Shown: positions 54,501 to 61,811 of the stretch, in pieces
How positions within the stretch are numbered: the stretch's first letter is position 1
Layout: each line of letters opens with the position of its first letter
Origin: Bacillota bacterium
GTDB taxonomy: Bacteria > Bacillota > Clostridia > Oscillospirales > Ruminococcaceae
Length of the DNA stretch: 64,000 nucleotides
NCBI GenBank assembly: GCA_023460535.1
Contig: JAEWPV010000016.1
Span: forward strand, 124,001-188,000
Direction of reading: 5' to 3'
The notes under the pieces: model-generated
Seen by the model: the letters and a program-made list of their open reading frames with translations, nothing else
The model's database searches: none
What the model was told of the DNA's origin: nothing
Position numbers and translations under genes: made by a program

Positions 54501-55012
54501 AGCATATCCTCTATTGGGTCGTTGCCGCCCGACTCTACGGTAATGACGTCGCCGATTTGATAACCGCCGTTTATGGAGGCGCGAACCTCTGCGACACATT
54601 CCCCTGCCTGCGTGGGCAGCCTTCCTTCAACGAGCGTCAGGCGGTTTAGTATGTCGTCTCCATTTTCGGTAAGGGGCAGCGAATGCAGCCGAAGCACAAG
54701 CTGCTTACTGTCGTTATAGGTAAGAACATCCGCGGTGTACGCAGGCATTACCCCCAGCACTCCCGGCGTGTTGCGAATGGCTTGGAGGTCGTCTTCATCC
54801 AGCCCCATGGTGGATACAATGCGAAGATCGGCAAGGCGGTTATCGTCAAAATACCGATCGATGGTCAGCAGCATGTCCGGAGAGGTTGCCTTGACCCCCG
54901 CAAAAAAGCCCGTGCCGAGCGCAACGATTAAAAAGATGGACATAAAGCGGCTGAGCGTTTGACGAATCTCCCGCGCAGCGGAGGTGAACAGGGCTTTTTT
55001 CATCGCTACCAT
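51587..55012 (-). CDS. Large FtsX-like ABC permease with coiled-coil ectodomain
   Basis: A 1141-residue permease. It starts with a membrane segment (REIRQTLSRFMSIFLIVALGTGFFAGVKA), then a periplasmic-type domain (about 40-240). A long charged coiled coil follows (about 250-600, with many EELDKGRQELADAK-like repeats containing DA, KL and EL). The rest is an FtsX domain pair with seven further membrane segments (VFFFLVAALVCLTTMTRMVEEKRTELGTVKALGYGK; NINVTERLREIATIKVLGFYDAEV). The coiled coil resembles antibiotic-sensing or lipoprotein-releasing relatives, but the role is unknown. ATG 55012 has AAAGGA upstream; ATG 55003 (MKKALF) is equally plausible. It overlaps the ATPase gene by 7 bases. Confidence 0.87.
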   Translation of the reverse strand: MVAMKKALFTSAAREIRQTLSRFMSIFLIVALGTGFFAGVKATSPDMLLTIDRYFDDNRLADLRIVSTMGLDEDDLQAIRNTPGVLGVMPAYTADVLTYNDSKQLVLRLHSLPLTENGDDILNRLTLVEGRLPTQAGECVAEVRASINGGYQIGDVITVESGGNDPIEDMLTVTEFTVVGLISSPYYITFERGTSSVGSGSVDRYLYVPEQDFTYPVYTDAFVAVSGALEAESYKKPYTDLIDAQTEEMKTVAALRERQRYEAIVSEATEELDKGRQELADAKQEADQKLADARAELDDARNKLNDGRKEYQDGVATFQTEIADAQKKLTDGEKELADGWREYYDGLRTYERESASANEKLAAAQKQIDAGLAEYKQGLAVYKQALQTHTALSQAFAVTQNPESDLEQRQTALATISGIAAALGENEDTAQLAQVLAAFAADPGNPMYSYAAQAALEGFGSTLTQTKQTLDGAKAELDAAQRKVSAGYAALSEAAAQLQSARLELEDAQKTLEKGKTEFAEKKLEGEQKLDDARRKLEDGERELASGELEYQDAEQTALRELADAQQEIDDAQKKIDDLSPPEWYILSRESFPGNAGYYDDSNRIDAIAQVFPVFFFLVAALVCLTTMTRMVEEKRTELGTVKALGYGKGAAVFKFLFYSGLASLLGSATGLIIGFQVFPYVIGSAYGILYHIPPILTPFHWDYAIPTALVAVIGTMLAALLACYKELAEQPAALMRPKAPKPGKRVLLERIPIIWRRLGFTQKVTVRNLLRYKRRMLMTVIGIAGCTALMVAGFGLKNSIAAIGSRQYGDIFLYHGMVLLNQDKGQNQKDLLANTVAEQENIAGALRARQETVTALSGNGGREYDAVLFVPESTERIGDYASLRTRVGQDPITLGSDGAVITEKLARLLTIQPGDTITLRDADNHPYDIRVAAVTENYVFHYIYLSSAQFERVFKQSFEPNTLFLLLSDSSDDAQDALARALIANDYVVSVSFNSSAEKSFYDMLSSLDYVVLVLIISAGLLAFVVLYNLTNINVTERLREIATIKVLGFYDAEVSSYVYRENILLSLMGIAFGLLGGVFLHSFVVQTGEIDMLMFGREIGWLGFTMAALLTALFTLLVNLTLHRRLKHISMVESLKSVE

Positions 55013-55710
55013 TCAATCCTTTCCACTGCGATCGGGTCGCTGTTTGTAACCATCTCCTGCACGCGGCTGTTTTTTACTTTAATAATACGATCCGCCATCG
55101 GGGTAATTGCCTGGTTGTGGGTAATCACCACCACAGTAATTCCGAGATTGCGGCAGGTATCCTGCAGTAGCTTTAAAATGGTTTTGCCGGTGTTGTAATC
55201 CAGCGCGCCGGTGGGCTCGTCGCACAGCAACAGCTTGGGGCGTTTTGCAAGGGCGCGCGCGATGGCAACCCGCTGCTGCTCGCCGCCCGAAAGCTGGGCG
55301 GGAAAGTTGTTTTGACGCTCATAAAGCCCCACCTCCCGCAGCACCTCCTCCGCGGGAATGGGGTCTTTGCAGATCTGTGCGGCAAGCTCTACGTTTTCAA
55401 GCGCCGTCAGGTTGGAGACCAGATTGTAAAACTGGAATACAAAGCCGATATCGTGTCGCCGGTAGGTAATCAGACGTTTGGGGCTGTATGCCGCGATATC
55501 CTCACCGTCAACGAGAATCTTGCCCGAGTCACAGGTGTCCATTCCGCCCAGCATATTGAGCACGGTTGTTTTACCCGCTCCGCTGGGTCCTACGATAATC
55601 GCGAATTCCCCTCGGTTTATCGTAAGGTTAATACCGTCCGCGGCATGGATGGTCACCTCCCCCATGCGATAGCTTTTGCGCACATCCTCAAAGGATACTA
55701 TACTGTTCAT
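55006..55710 (-). CDS. ABC transporter ATPase (MacB/LolD type)
   Basis: A 234-residue ATPase with Walker [10 protein letters not shown] near residue 39, Q-loop FQFYNL, signature LSGGEQQR near 141, Walker [13 protein letters not shown] near 165 and switch His in ITHNQ. The [19 protein letters not shown] pattern and short length place it in the MacB/LolD class that powers FtsX-like permeases by mechanotransmission. It is the first gene of a two-gene operon with the large permease. The substrate is unknown; envelope or peptide-related export is the usual role. Confidence 0.92.
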   Translation of the reverse strand: MNSIVSFEDVRKSYRMGEVTIHAADGINLTINRGEFAIIVGPSGAGKTTVLNMLGGMDTCDSGKILVDGEDIAAYSPKRLITYRRHDIGFVFQFYNLVSNLTALENVELAAQICKDPIPAEEVLREVGLYERQNNFPAQLSGGEQQRVAIARALAKRPKLLLCDEPTGALDYNTGKTILKLLQDTCRNLGITVVVITHNQAITPMADRIIKVKNSRVQEMVTNSDPIAVERIEW

Positions 55711-56044
55711 TACTCCTCATCCTTGCTCTATTCTTTTATGTATGTTAACTGAAGTACAGCGATGTTTTGCCACACGATTGTTTTCAGTTGCAATTATAGC
55801 TGTTCGCGGCGTAAGGTTCTAGTACTAATATATTAATAAACCGTGCACCAAATATGTCCCCTCCCCACGGTTTGCACTGGACAAGTCACAGGTGGCTGTG
55901 CATAATAGAAAGATAATAAGCCAAATAACTATACATCCGGTTACAATCTAGGAATTCGCTGTATGTTACAAAACTCGGACAAATTCGGGGCAGAACGTGT
56001 TTGGAACACTGTTTGGCAGGGAGCCGCAGAAGGGATTGATTTTT

Positions 56045-56794
56045 ATGGAGTTTTTAAACGGAAGCTGTGACCCGCAGGATCTGATTTTTATAGGGGTGGG
56101 CGAGTATGCCGCTGCCTATATCGGGGAGGGCTACCCCATTCTTCATAGCGCAGAGGAGGTGGACCGTTTTGCGCCGGAGTCGGTTTTGTGCTTGATAGCC
56201 GACGGCAGCGGCCTATCCGACCTTGTGTTGCTTGCGCATGTGCTTGACCGCTGCAAGGCGGAGGAGGTGTTTGTGGTGTTTGCAAACCCCGCGCCGCAGG
56301 AGCTAATCAAAGCCATCAAGCACAAATGCAGCTGCATTCTATGCCTTTCAAGTGAGGACGCAGAACACGGAGTGCACCCGCTGATGGATGTGCTGGCGCA
56401 TTTATTGGCGGACCCCCGCCTGCTGCAGCAGGACACCGCTGAGCTGCGCGCAATATTTGACCCCGCGCGCACCGTGGTGCACCATTCCTTGCGGTACGAG
56501 GAGATTGATCCGCAGGCGTTTGAGCGGGATGTGAATGGCCTTGAGCTGGAGCGTCACGCATGGCCCGCAATGATCTGCATTCTGCTCAACCCCGCGGATG
56601 AAATGCTTAATATGAATGAGCTGATTGCGCCGCTAGTCTGCCTGATGCCCGAGCAAGCCGATTTTCCGCTGCTGTGGAACGTCTACCAGAGCCAAAGCAC
56701 GCAGCCGGGCGGGATGCGGGTTGAGATTTTGCGTTCCAAGCCGGCGCCCGGCACCCTGCAGCGCATCATAGAAACAAACTGTCACTTAAGCTAA
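56045..56794 (+). CDS. Unknown soluble protein
   Basis: A 249-residue protein with no signal peptide and no membrane segment. It reads as an alternating alpha/beta domain: DLIFIGVGEYAAAYI at the start could be a nucleotide-binding strand-turn-helix, and SVLCLIADGSGLSDLVLLAHVLDRC, EEVFVVFANPAPQELIKAI and CSCILCLSSEDAEHGVHPLMDVLAHLL could be further beta-alpha units, a pattern vaguely like FtsZ or tubulin-type folds. I cannot assign a family. ATG 56045 has AAGGG about 10 bases upstream; the GTG at 55997 has a poor ribosome site. mscL starts 21 bases after its stop, so the two are probably one transcript. Confidence 0.6.
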   Translation: MEFLNGSCDPQDLIFIGVGEYAAAYIGEGYPILHSAEEVDRFAPESVLCLIADGSGLSDLVLLAHVLDRCKAEEVFVVFANPAPQELIKAIKHKCSCILCLSSEDAEHGVHPLMDVLAHLLADPRLLQQDTAELRAIFDPARTVVHHSLRYEEIDPQAFERDVNGLELERHAWPAMICILLNPADEMLNMNELIAPLVCLMPEQADFPLLWNVYQSQSTQPGGMRVEILRSKPAPGTLQRIIETNCHLS

Positions 56795-56815
56795 TGCAAC
56801 AAGGAGAATACAATT

Positions 56816-57289
56816 ATGGGCACGCAATTCAAGGTGGATATCGACAGGGATAAATTTAAGGAGAATATTAAAAAACAGGGCAAGATTGCGGGAGAGTTTA
56901 AGGAGTTTATCTCGCGCGGCAACGTGGTGGATATGGCGGTGGGCATCATCGTCGGCAGCGCGTTTACCAGAATTGTCAACTCGCTGGTGCAGGACCTTGT
57001 TACCCCGTTGATCGGTTACCTGATAAAGGGAATTAACTTTACACAGATTATGTACACCTTTCCCGACACCATCGGCACCGAGGCGGAGGTGAGCTTGCGC
57101 TACGGCGCGTTTGCGCAGACGGTCATCGATTTTCTGCTGATCTCGCTGGTGGTGTTTTTAATGGTAAAGCTGCTTAACCGCCTGCGCCGCAAAAAGGAGG
57201 CGGAAAAGCCCGTACCCCCGCCCGAACCAAAGCATTCGGACGAGGCGGTGCTGTTAACAGAGATTCGCGATCTGCTAAAAGAACGGTAA
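56816..57289 (+). CDS. mscL: Large-conductance mechanosensitive channel MscL
   Basis: A 157-residue channel that opens under membrane tension during osmotic downshock. It has the N-terminal helix KEFISRGNVVDMAVGIIVGSAFTRIVNSLVQDLVTPLIG (first membrane segment and pore), an outside loop, a second membrane segment (FLLISLVVFLMVKLLNRLRRKK) and a C-terminal helix (EAVLLTEIRDLL). Compared with typical MscL (about 135 residues) it has about 20 extra N-terminal residues. AAGGAG lies before the ATG. It is read with the unknown gene upstream. Confidence 0.95.
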   Translation: MGTQFKVDIDRDKFKENIKKQGKIAGEFKEFISRGNVVDMAVGIIVGSAFTRIVNSLVQDLVTPLIGYLIKGINFTQIMYTFPDTIGTEAEVSLRYGAFAQTVIDFLLISLVVFLMVKLLNRLRRKKEAEKPVPPPEPKHSDEAVLLTEIRDLLKER

Positions 57290-57297
57290 TTCCTTTG

Positions 57298-57336
57298 CGC
57301 TCTGACCAGCCGAGTGCTGGGTCGGGGCGTTTGTTT
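57298..57336 (+). terminator. Probable terminator after mscL
   Basis: An imperfect stem (GACC-AGC with GCTGGGTC, closed by CGC/GCG) is followed by TTTGTTTTG. Confidence 0.45.
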
Positions 57337-57572
57337 TGATGCAAACCTCGCGAGCAGACAACAGCTTCTTATCCCGTGTTTTGGTAGCGCCAAGGGGCAT
57401 GATATGGTATAATAACCGCAGGATGGCTGTTATTGCCCGATTTTAGTGCGCATATGCCATGCTATCCTTAAGCGAGATTGCAACGCACCCCGGTTCATGG
57501 GCGTACGATAACGCGTTTTGGGAGCTATTTCCCAATTATATGGGATACGAGTTCTGTAACAAGGAGAGTATT

Positions 57573-58154
57573 ATGACCTATAAAGAACAGTTTGTCGATA
57601 TCTATACGAATAACATCCGTCGCGACGGCGCGGACGAGCTGCTGAAATGGCTGGAGACCACCGATTTCTTCACCGCACCCGCAAGCACCAAATACCACTG
57701 CGCGTGCGAGGGCGGGCTTGTACAGCACAGCGTAAGCGTGTATCAGGTGCTGATGGAAAAGCACTTTGACCTAAGCACCGATAACCCCGAGAGCTTTGCC
57801 ATCTGCGGGCTGCTGCACGACCTGTGCAAAACGCAGTTTTATAAAACGTCTTTTCGCAACGCAAAAAACGAAAAGGGGCAGTGGGAGCAGGTCTCCTATT
57901 ACTCAATAGATGACGCGTTCCCGTTCGGGCACGGGGAAAAATCCGTGTTTTTAATCGAACGGTTTTTGCGCCTAAAGCCCGCGGAGGCGATTGCCGTGCG
58001 CTGGCATATGGGCGGGTTTGACGAGGCGGCGCGGGGCGGAAGCTTTGGCGTAAGCCACGCGTATGAACGATATTCGCTTGCCGTGAAGCTGCATCTTGCA
58101 GACCTTGAGTCCACCTATCTGCGCGAGCAGGGAACATCGACAGTGCGAAAATAG
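57573..58154 (+). CDS. HD-domain hydrolase
   Basis: A 193-residue protein with an HD-type metal phosphohydrolase pattern: GGLVQHSVSVYQVL (first His), ICGLLHDLCKTQFY (the HD pair) and later a GHGEKSVFLIERFL and VRWHMGGFD segment. Such proteins hydrolyse nucleotides or phosphate esters; the substrate is unknown. ATG 57573 has AAGGAGAG just upstream; a longer open frame from 57459 lacks a ribosome site. A TGGTATAAT extended -10 at 57405-57413 may be its promoter. The methyltransferase gene starts 32 bases after its stop, so they are likely co-transcribed. Confidence 0.82.
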   Translation: MTYKEQFVDIYTNNIRRDGADELLKWLETTDFFTAPASTKYHCACEGGLVQHSVSVYQVLMEKHFDLSTDNPESFAICGLLHDLCKTQFYKTSFRNAKNEKGQWEQVSYYSIDDAFPFGHGEKSVFLIERFLRLKPAEAIAVRWHMGGFDEAARGGSFGVSHAYERYSLAVKLHLADLESTYLREQGTSTVRK

Positions 58155-58186
58155 TTTACGATTTGATGCGCGGAGGATTTGAGCCA

Positions 58187-60226
58187 ATGGACAAAAACCG
58201 TATTGGCAATCAGGATGTGCTTACCATAGAAGAGCTTTGCTCGGTGCTGATGATCTCTCAGGCGACAGCGCGCAACTGGGTAAAGAGCGGCAAGCTCAGA
58301 CCGGTTAAAACGGGGCAGCGCAAGCTGCACTTTAACAAGGCTGATGTCCTTGATTTGGTACAGAGTATTCAAAGCGGCGAAAGCGACCGGTTAACCCGCC
58401 GCAGAAACAAAACCAAGCACACCGGCAATGTGGTACCTGCAGGGTATGTGGCACAAAAGGAGTACACCGACGCCGCCAAACGCATCATTGCATGTGTGGA
58501 CACATTGGGCGGCGGCGACGAGCTGATGCGTGTGATACTCGCGGAATACTCGCTTAAACTGCTTGCCAGCAGGGGGCTTATCTCCTGTTCGGGCGAGGTG
58601 TTGTTGTTTTCTTATCTCAACGACAACGAGGTTCTGGGCGAGTATCAAGGACTGATTAACGATATGCTGGGCGCCCACCCCGACAAGCAGCAGATTAAGA
58701 ACGCTGTTTGCGCGCTGTGCGAACCCATACGTTACATAGAAAACGAGGACTTTTTGGGTCTTTTGTATATGTCCATCAGCAGCATTGCAAAGCGCAAAAC
58801 GGAGGGCGTGTACTACACCCCCAAGCGCATAGCCGAGGACTGCGCCCGGTATCTGGACGAAAACGGGATGCTGACGGGAAAGAAAATCCTTGACCCCTGC
58901 TGTGGTACGGGCAACTTTTTAATGAATATCTATCCCATTCTGCAGTCCCGGCAGCCGGGCGCAGACCCCGCCGCGCTGATTGAAAGACACCTGTTTGCGG
59001 CGGATATCGACCCTGTGAGCATCTGCCTTGCGCGGGTGAACCTAACGCTTGCCGCGCGCCTTGCAGACCCCGCGGTGCTGTACCAAAACCTGAAGGTGAC
59101 CGACAGCCTGTTCGATTTTGCGGACGAGGCGTTTGACCTTATCATCTCCAACCCGCCGTGGGGCAGCGCGTATGACGATGCCTACAAGGAGCGGCTGCGT
59201 GGGCGGTTTGCAAACTCCGAGTCGGTACACGTGGAGTCGTTTGCGGTGTTCCTGCTTAAGGCGATACACACCTGCAAGACGGGTGGGGCGGTTTGCTACG
59301 TGCTACCGCAGTCGTTTTTAAACGTGATGGCGCACGACCGCCTGCGCGGACTGGTGGCGAGGCACTGCGACATCCTGCGGGTAAAATACTGGCGCAATAT
59401 CTTTGATAAGGTATACGCGCCGACCATAACAGTCACCCTGCGTAAGCGCGCAGACGGTGACGTTTTGCCCAACCTGCCCATACTGGTGGAAAACGGCGGG
59501 GAGCATTACCGCCTTTCTCCCGCGCGGTTAGCGCACTCAAATATGTTCAACTTCAGCGTGAGTGACGAAAAAAACGACCTGGTCATTAAACTTGAGGAGT
59601 TTGAAAACGCGGCAAGGCTTGGAGGCAATGCGGAGTTTGCCCTTGGCATTGTTACCGGCGATAACAAAACGTTTGTAAAGGAACGCCGCTACCGCGAAAT
59701 GGAGCCGGTGCTGCGCGGCACCGACCTGCAGGCGTATACCTATCGCAAGCCCGAGACCTTTTTAAAGTTTGCGCCCGAGCGCTTTCAGCAGGTGGCGCCC
59801 GAACGCCTTTACCGTGCGCCTGAAAAGCTGTTGTACAAGTTTGTGTCCTCCTCGCTGTGCTTTGCGTATGACGACAAGCAAACGCTCTCGCTCAACAGCT
59901 GCAATATCCTAATTCCCCGCTTTGAGACCATCCCGATTAAGTACGTGCTTGCCGTTTTAAACAGTTTGGTGGCGCACTTTTATTTTTCGAATAAATTTCA
60001 ATCGGTTAAGGTGCTGCGCAGCCATATTGAGGCGATTCCCATCCCCGTGCCGGATGCGGTGTCGTGCACGATGATCTGCGCGCTGGTTGACGAGGTGCTC
60101 AAAGCCGATTGCCCGCGCCTGCGCAGTGCGCTGACCGAACGCATCGACGACCTGATTATGGGGTTGTTTGACCTGTCCCCTGCGGAGCGCGCGCTTGTAC
60201 GGGCGGATACTCCATGCGCAAAATGA
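58187..60226 (+). CDS. Solitary N6-adenine DNA methyltransferase with N-terminal HTH
   Basis: A 679-residue protein. Residues 10-65 are an excisionase/MerR-like helix-turn-helix (LTIEELCSVLMISQATARNWVKSGKLRPVKTGQRKLHFNKADV). A helical region (80-215) leads to a class I methyltransferase with YYTPKRIAEDCARYL, motif I DPCCGTGNFL near 235 and the adenine motif NPPWG near 322. The C-terminal 300 residues are a TaqI/BREX-style specificity region (GIVTGDNKTFV, VLRGTDLQAYTYRKPETFLKF, LNSCNILIPR, VLAVLNSLVAHFYF). No nuclease domain and no neighbouring restriction gene are seen, so it is likely an orphan, possibly epigenetic, enzyme. GGAGG lies 10 bases before ATG 58187. Confidence 0.87.
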   Translation: MDKNRIGNQDVLTIEELCSVLMISQATARNWVKSGKLRPVKTGQRKLHFNKADVLDLVQSIQSGESDRLTRRRNKTKHTGNVVPAGYVAQKEYTDAAKRIIACVDTLGGGDELMRVILAEYSLKLLASRGLISCSGEVLLFSYLNDNEVLGEYQGLINDMLGAHPDKQQIKNAVCALCEPIRYIENEDFLGLLYMSISSIAKRKTEGVYYTPKRIAEDCARYLDENGMLTGKKILDPCCGTGNFLMNIYPILQSRQPGADPAALIERHLFAADIDPVSICLARVNLTLAARLADPAVLYQNLKVTDSLFDFADEAFDLIISNPPWGSAYDDAYKERLRGRFANSESVHVESFAVFLLKAIHTCKTGGAVCYVLPQSFLNVMAHDRLRGLVARHCDILRVKYWRNIFDKVYAPTITVTLRKRADGDVLPNLPILVENGGEHYRLSPARLAHSNMFNFSVSDEKNDLVIKLEEFENAARLGGNAEFALGIVTGDNKTFVKERRYREMEPVLRGTDLQAYTYRKPETFLKFAPERFQQVAPERLYRAPEKLLYKFVSSSLCFAYDDKQTLSLNSCNILIPRFETIPIKYVLAVLNSLVAHFYFSNKFQSVKVLRSHIEAIPIPVPDAVSCTMICALVDEVLKADCPRLRSALTERIDDLIMGLFDLSPAERALVRADTPCAK

Positions 60227-60251
60227 ATTGACCCTGAAGGAGGAACTACCT

Positions 60252-61205
60252 ATGCCATCTGCAACCCAAATAAAAACCGGCAAAAAGGGCAGGATCGTGA
60301 AACGCGTAATCCTTATTGCCGTTGCCGTAATACTCGTTATCGCCATCGGGATTTTTGCCGCCATCCCACCGCTTGTTATGGGAGATTTAACTGCTAGACC
60401 GACCAAAATGAACTTCTATGAGCCGGAGCAGTTCGGGGTTGAGGCTTTCCGCATCACGCTGCAAACGGAGGACGGGCTTTCCCTAGCCGCGTGGACAGTG
60501 ATGCCGGAATCGCCCAAGGCGACGGTCATTCTGCTGTCGGGCATACATAACCCGTCGGTCACCGGCTTTTTCGGTTACGCGAAGATGCTGAAAGACAACG
60601 GCTACGCCTCCCTGCTGATAGAGATGCGCGCCCATGGCGAGAGCGAGGGCGACGAGATACAGTTTGGCATGAGTGAGTACCTTGACGTAAAGGCGGGAGT
60701 TCAATATCTATCCAATCAGTTTGGTGACCTGCCTGTCATCGTGTGGGGAACCTCTATGGGCGGTGCAACCGCCATCAACGCGATGGGTGAGATTCCCGAA
60801 TTGGACGGCTTAATCAGTGCCTCGGCGTATTCATCGCTGCCCGATATGTTCTGCGACTCGATGGAACTGATGGGGATGCCTACCGTAGTTACCGCCATCC
60901 AAAAGCCGTTTGTTCAACTGTACTGCATGCTTACCTACGGCGGCAAGATGATGCGCATCAACCCTCTTAACGAAATACAGAAATTAAACGGACGACCCGC
61001 GTTGCTGCTGCACTCCACCGCCGACACGCAGGTGCCGTATGTGAACTTTGAGCGCATCCTTGCAAAGGCGACCGATCCCGTCGATACTTTTGTGCGCGAA
61101 GGGGATTACCACTTTATTGTATATGACGGCCTGTACGAAGACCCGGCGCAGGACAAGGAGTTTTCACAAGCGGTGCTTGCCTTTCTAGAGCAGCATTTCG
61201 GCTAA
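60252..61205 (+). CDS. Membrane-anchored alpha/beta hydrolase
   Basis: A 317-residue protein: basic N-terminus, one membrane segment (about residues 18-40), then an alpha/beta-hydrolase domain on the outside. The nucleophile elbow is GTSMGG near residue 168, preceded by LLSGIHNPS (oxyanion region) and EMRAHGESEG; the Asp is probably in LLHSTADTQVPY and the His in GDYHFIVYD. It belongs with BAAT/YqkD-type serine hydrolases of Firmicutes; the substrate is unknown. AAGGAGG precedes ATG 60252. It follows the methyltransferase gene by 25 bases and ends with a terminator. Confidence 0.87.
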   Translation: MPSATQIKTGKKGRIVKRVILIAVAVILVIAIGIFAAIPPLVMGDLTARPTKMNFYEPEQFGVEAFRITLQTEDGLSLAAWTVMPESPKATVILLSGIHNPSVTGFFGYAKMLKDNGYASLLIEMRAHGESEGDEIQFGMSEYLDVKAGVQYLSNQFGDLPVIVWGTSMGGATAINAMGEIPELDGLISASAYSSLPDMFCDSMELMGMPTVVTAIQKPFVQLYCMLTYGGKMMRINPLNEIQKLNGRPALLLHSTADTQVPYVNFERILAKATDPVDTFVREGDYHFIVYDGLYEDPAQDKEFSQAVLAFLEQHFG

Positions 61206-61219
61206 CAGTTATAGTAACA

Positions 61220-61245
61220 AAAGGGAGCATGACCGCTCCCTTTTT
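61220..61245 (+). terminator. Rho-independent terminator
   Basis: AAAGGGAGC (61220-61228) pairs with GCTCCCTTT (61235-61243), then TT. It ends the HD/methyltransferase/hydrolase transcript. Confidence 0.85.
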
Positions 61246-61361
61246 CTATGTACCGATTTTTATGTGTATTCATAAAGTAGACAGCTTTGCTCAATATAAG
61301 TGGTTAAATTCCGCATGGAGTACAAAATATTGTACAAAATGTACTCAGAATGGACTAATGC

Positions 61362-61377
61362 ACGAAAACGTTTTCGT
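61362..61377. promoter_or_regulatory. LacI-type operator O1
   Basis: ACGAAAACGTTTTCGT is a perfect 16-bp palindrome with the central CG typical of LacI/CcpA-family operators. Confidence 0.75.
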
Positions 61378-61670
61378 AATAAAATGAAGAGCAATACCAC
61401 AAAACCAAAATAAGGATAATTACGCTACGCTCAAATTCTTAATTAAAAATTTTGTAATAATTGCGCAATATTTCGGTTGTTTTTCAGCGCTATAAGTATA
61501 CAATATAGATAAATAGACATTGGATTGCGCACAAACATTTGCTGAAACACTGAGATAAACAGATATCATTTTTTAGAAAAATAAAGATATTTCTTCGAAA
61601 TAGTATTCGAAATATCGTGTTGCATTTGAAGAATATAAATGAAGAAATGGCATAATTATGACCTTGTAAT

Positions 61671-61685
61671 CGTTTTCGCGAAAAG
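61671..61685. promoter_or_regulatory. LacI-type operator O2
   Basis: CGTTTTCGCGAAAAG, a palindrome centred on CGCG (TTTTCGCGAAAA), about 40 bp upstream of the -35 element. Its centre differs from O1 and O3, so it may be a weaker or different site. Confidence 0.5.
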
Positions 61686-61721
61686 TTATGTGTATTTTTT
61701 ATAGTTTTTTTAAAAACATAC

Positions 61722-61750
61722 TTGCTTTTGTTCATGTATTGATATATAAT
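61722..61750 (+). promoter_or_regulatory. Promoter of the LacI-family gene
   Basis: TTGCTT (61722-61727), 17 bp, TATAAT (61745-61750). Operator O3 begins 7 bases after the -10 element. Confidence 0.8.
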
Positions 61751-61756
61751 GACCTT

Positions 61757-61772
61757 ACGAAAACGTTTTAAG
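61757..61772. promoter_or_regulatory. LacI-type operator O3 over the start point
   Basis: ACGAAAACGTTTTAAG shares GAAAACGTTTT with O1 and covers the expected transcription start, which is the classic position for autorepression. Confidence 0.7.
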
Positions 61773-61811
61773 TTGCGTTATCCAGTAAACTGTATAGGGG
61801 CACACACAAGA

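Larger units (their letters stand above)
61246..61811. other. AT-rich regulatory region of the LacI/sugar locus
   Basis: About 560 AT-rich bases with no gene. It contains three operator palindromes (61362, 61671, 61757) and one promoter (61722-61750). The first operator lies some 360 bp upstream of the promoter with no divergent gene beside it, so it may act by looping. Confidence 0.6.

Noticed and set aside
58187..60226. Restriction-modification system
   Set aside because: No endonuclease, specificity subunit or mobile-element gene is near; the neighbours are an HD hydrolase and an alpha/beta hydrolase.
61749..61811. N-terminal extension of the LacI protein
   Set aside because: It overlies the -10 element and operator O3; the ATG at 61812 begins the canonical VTIRDIS segment.
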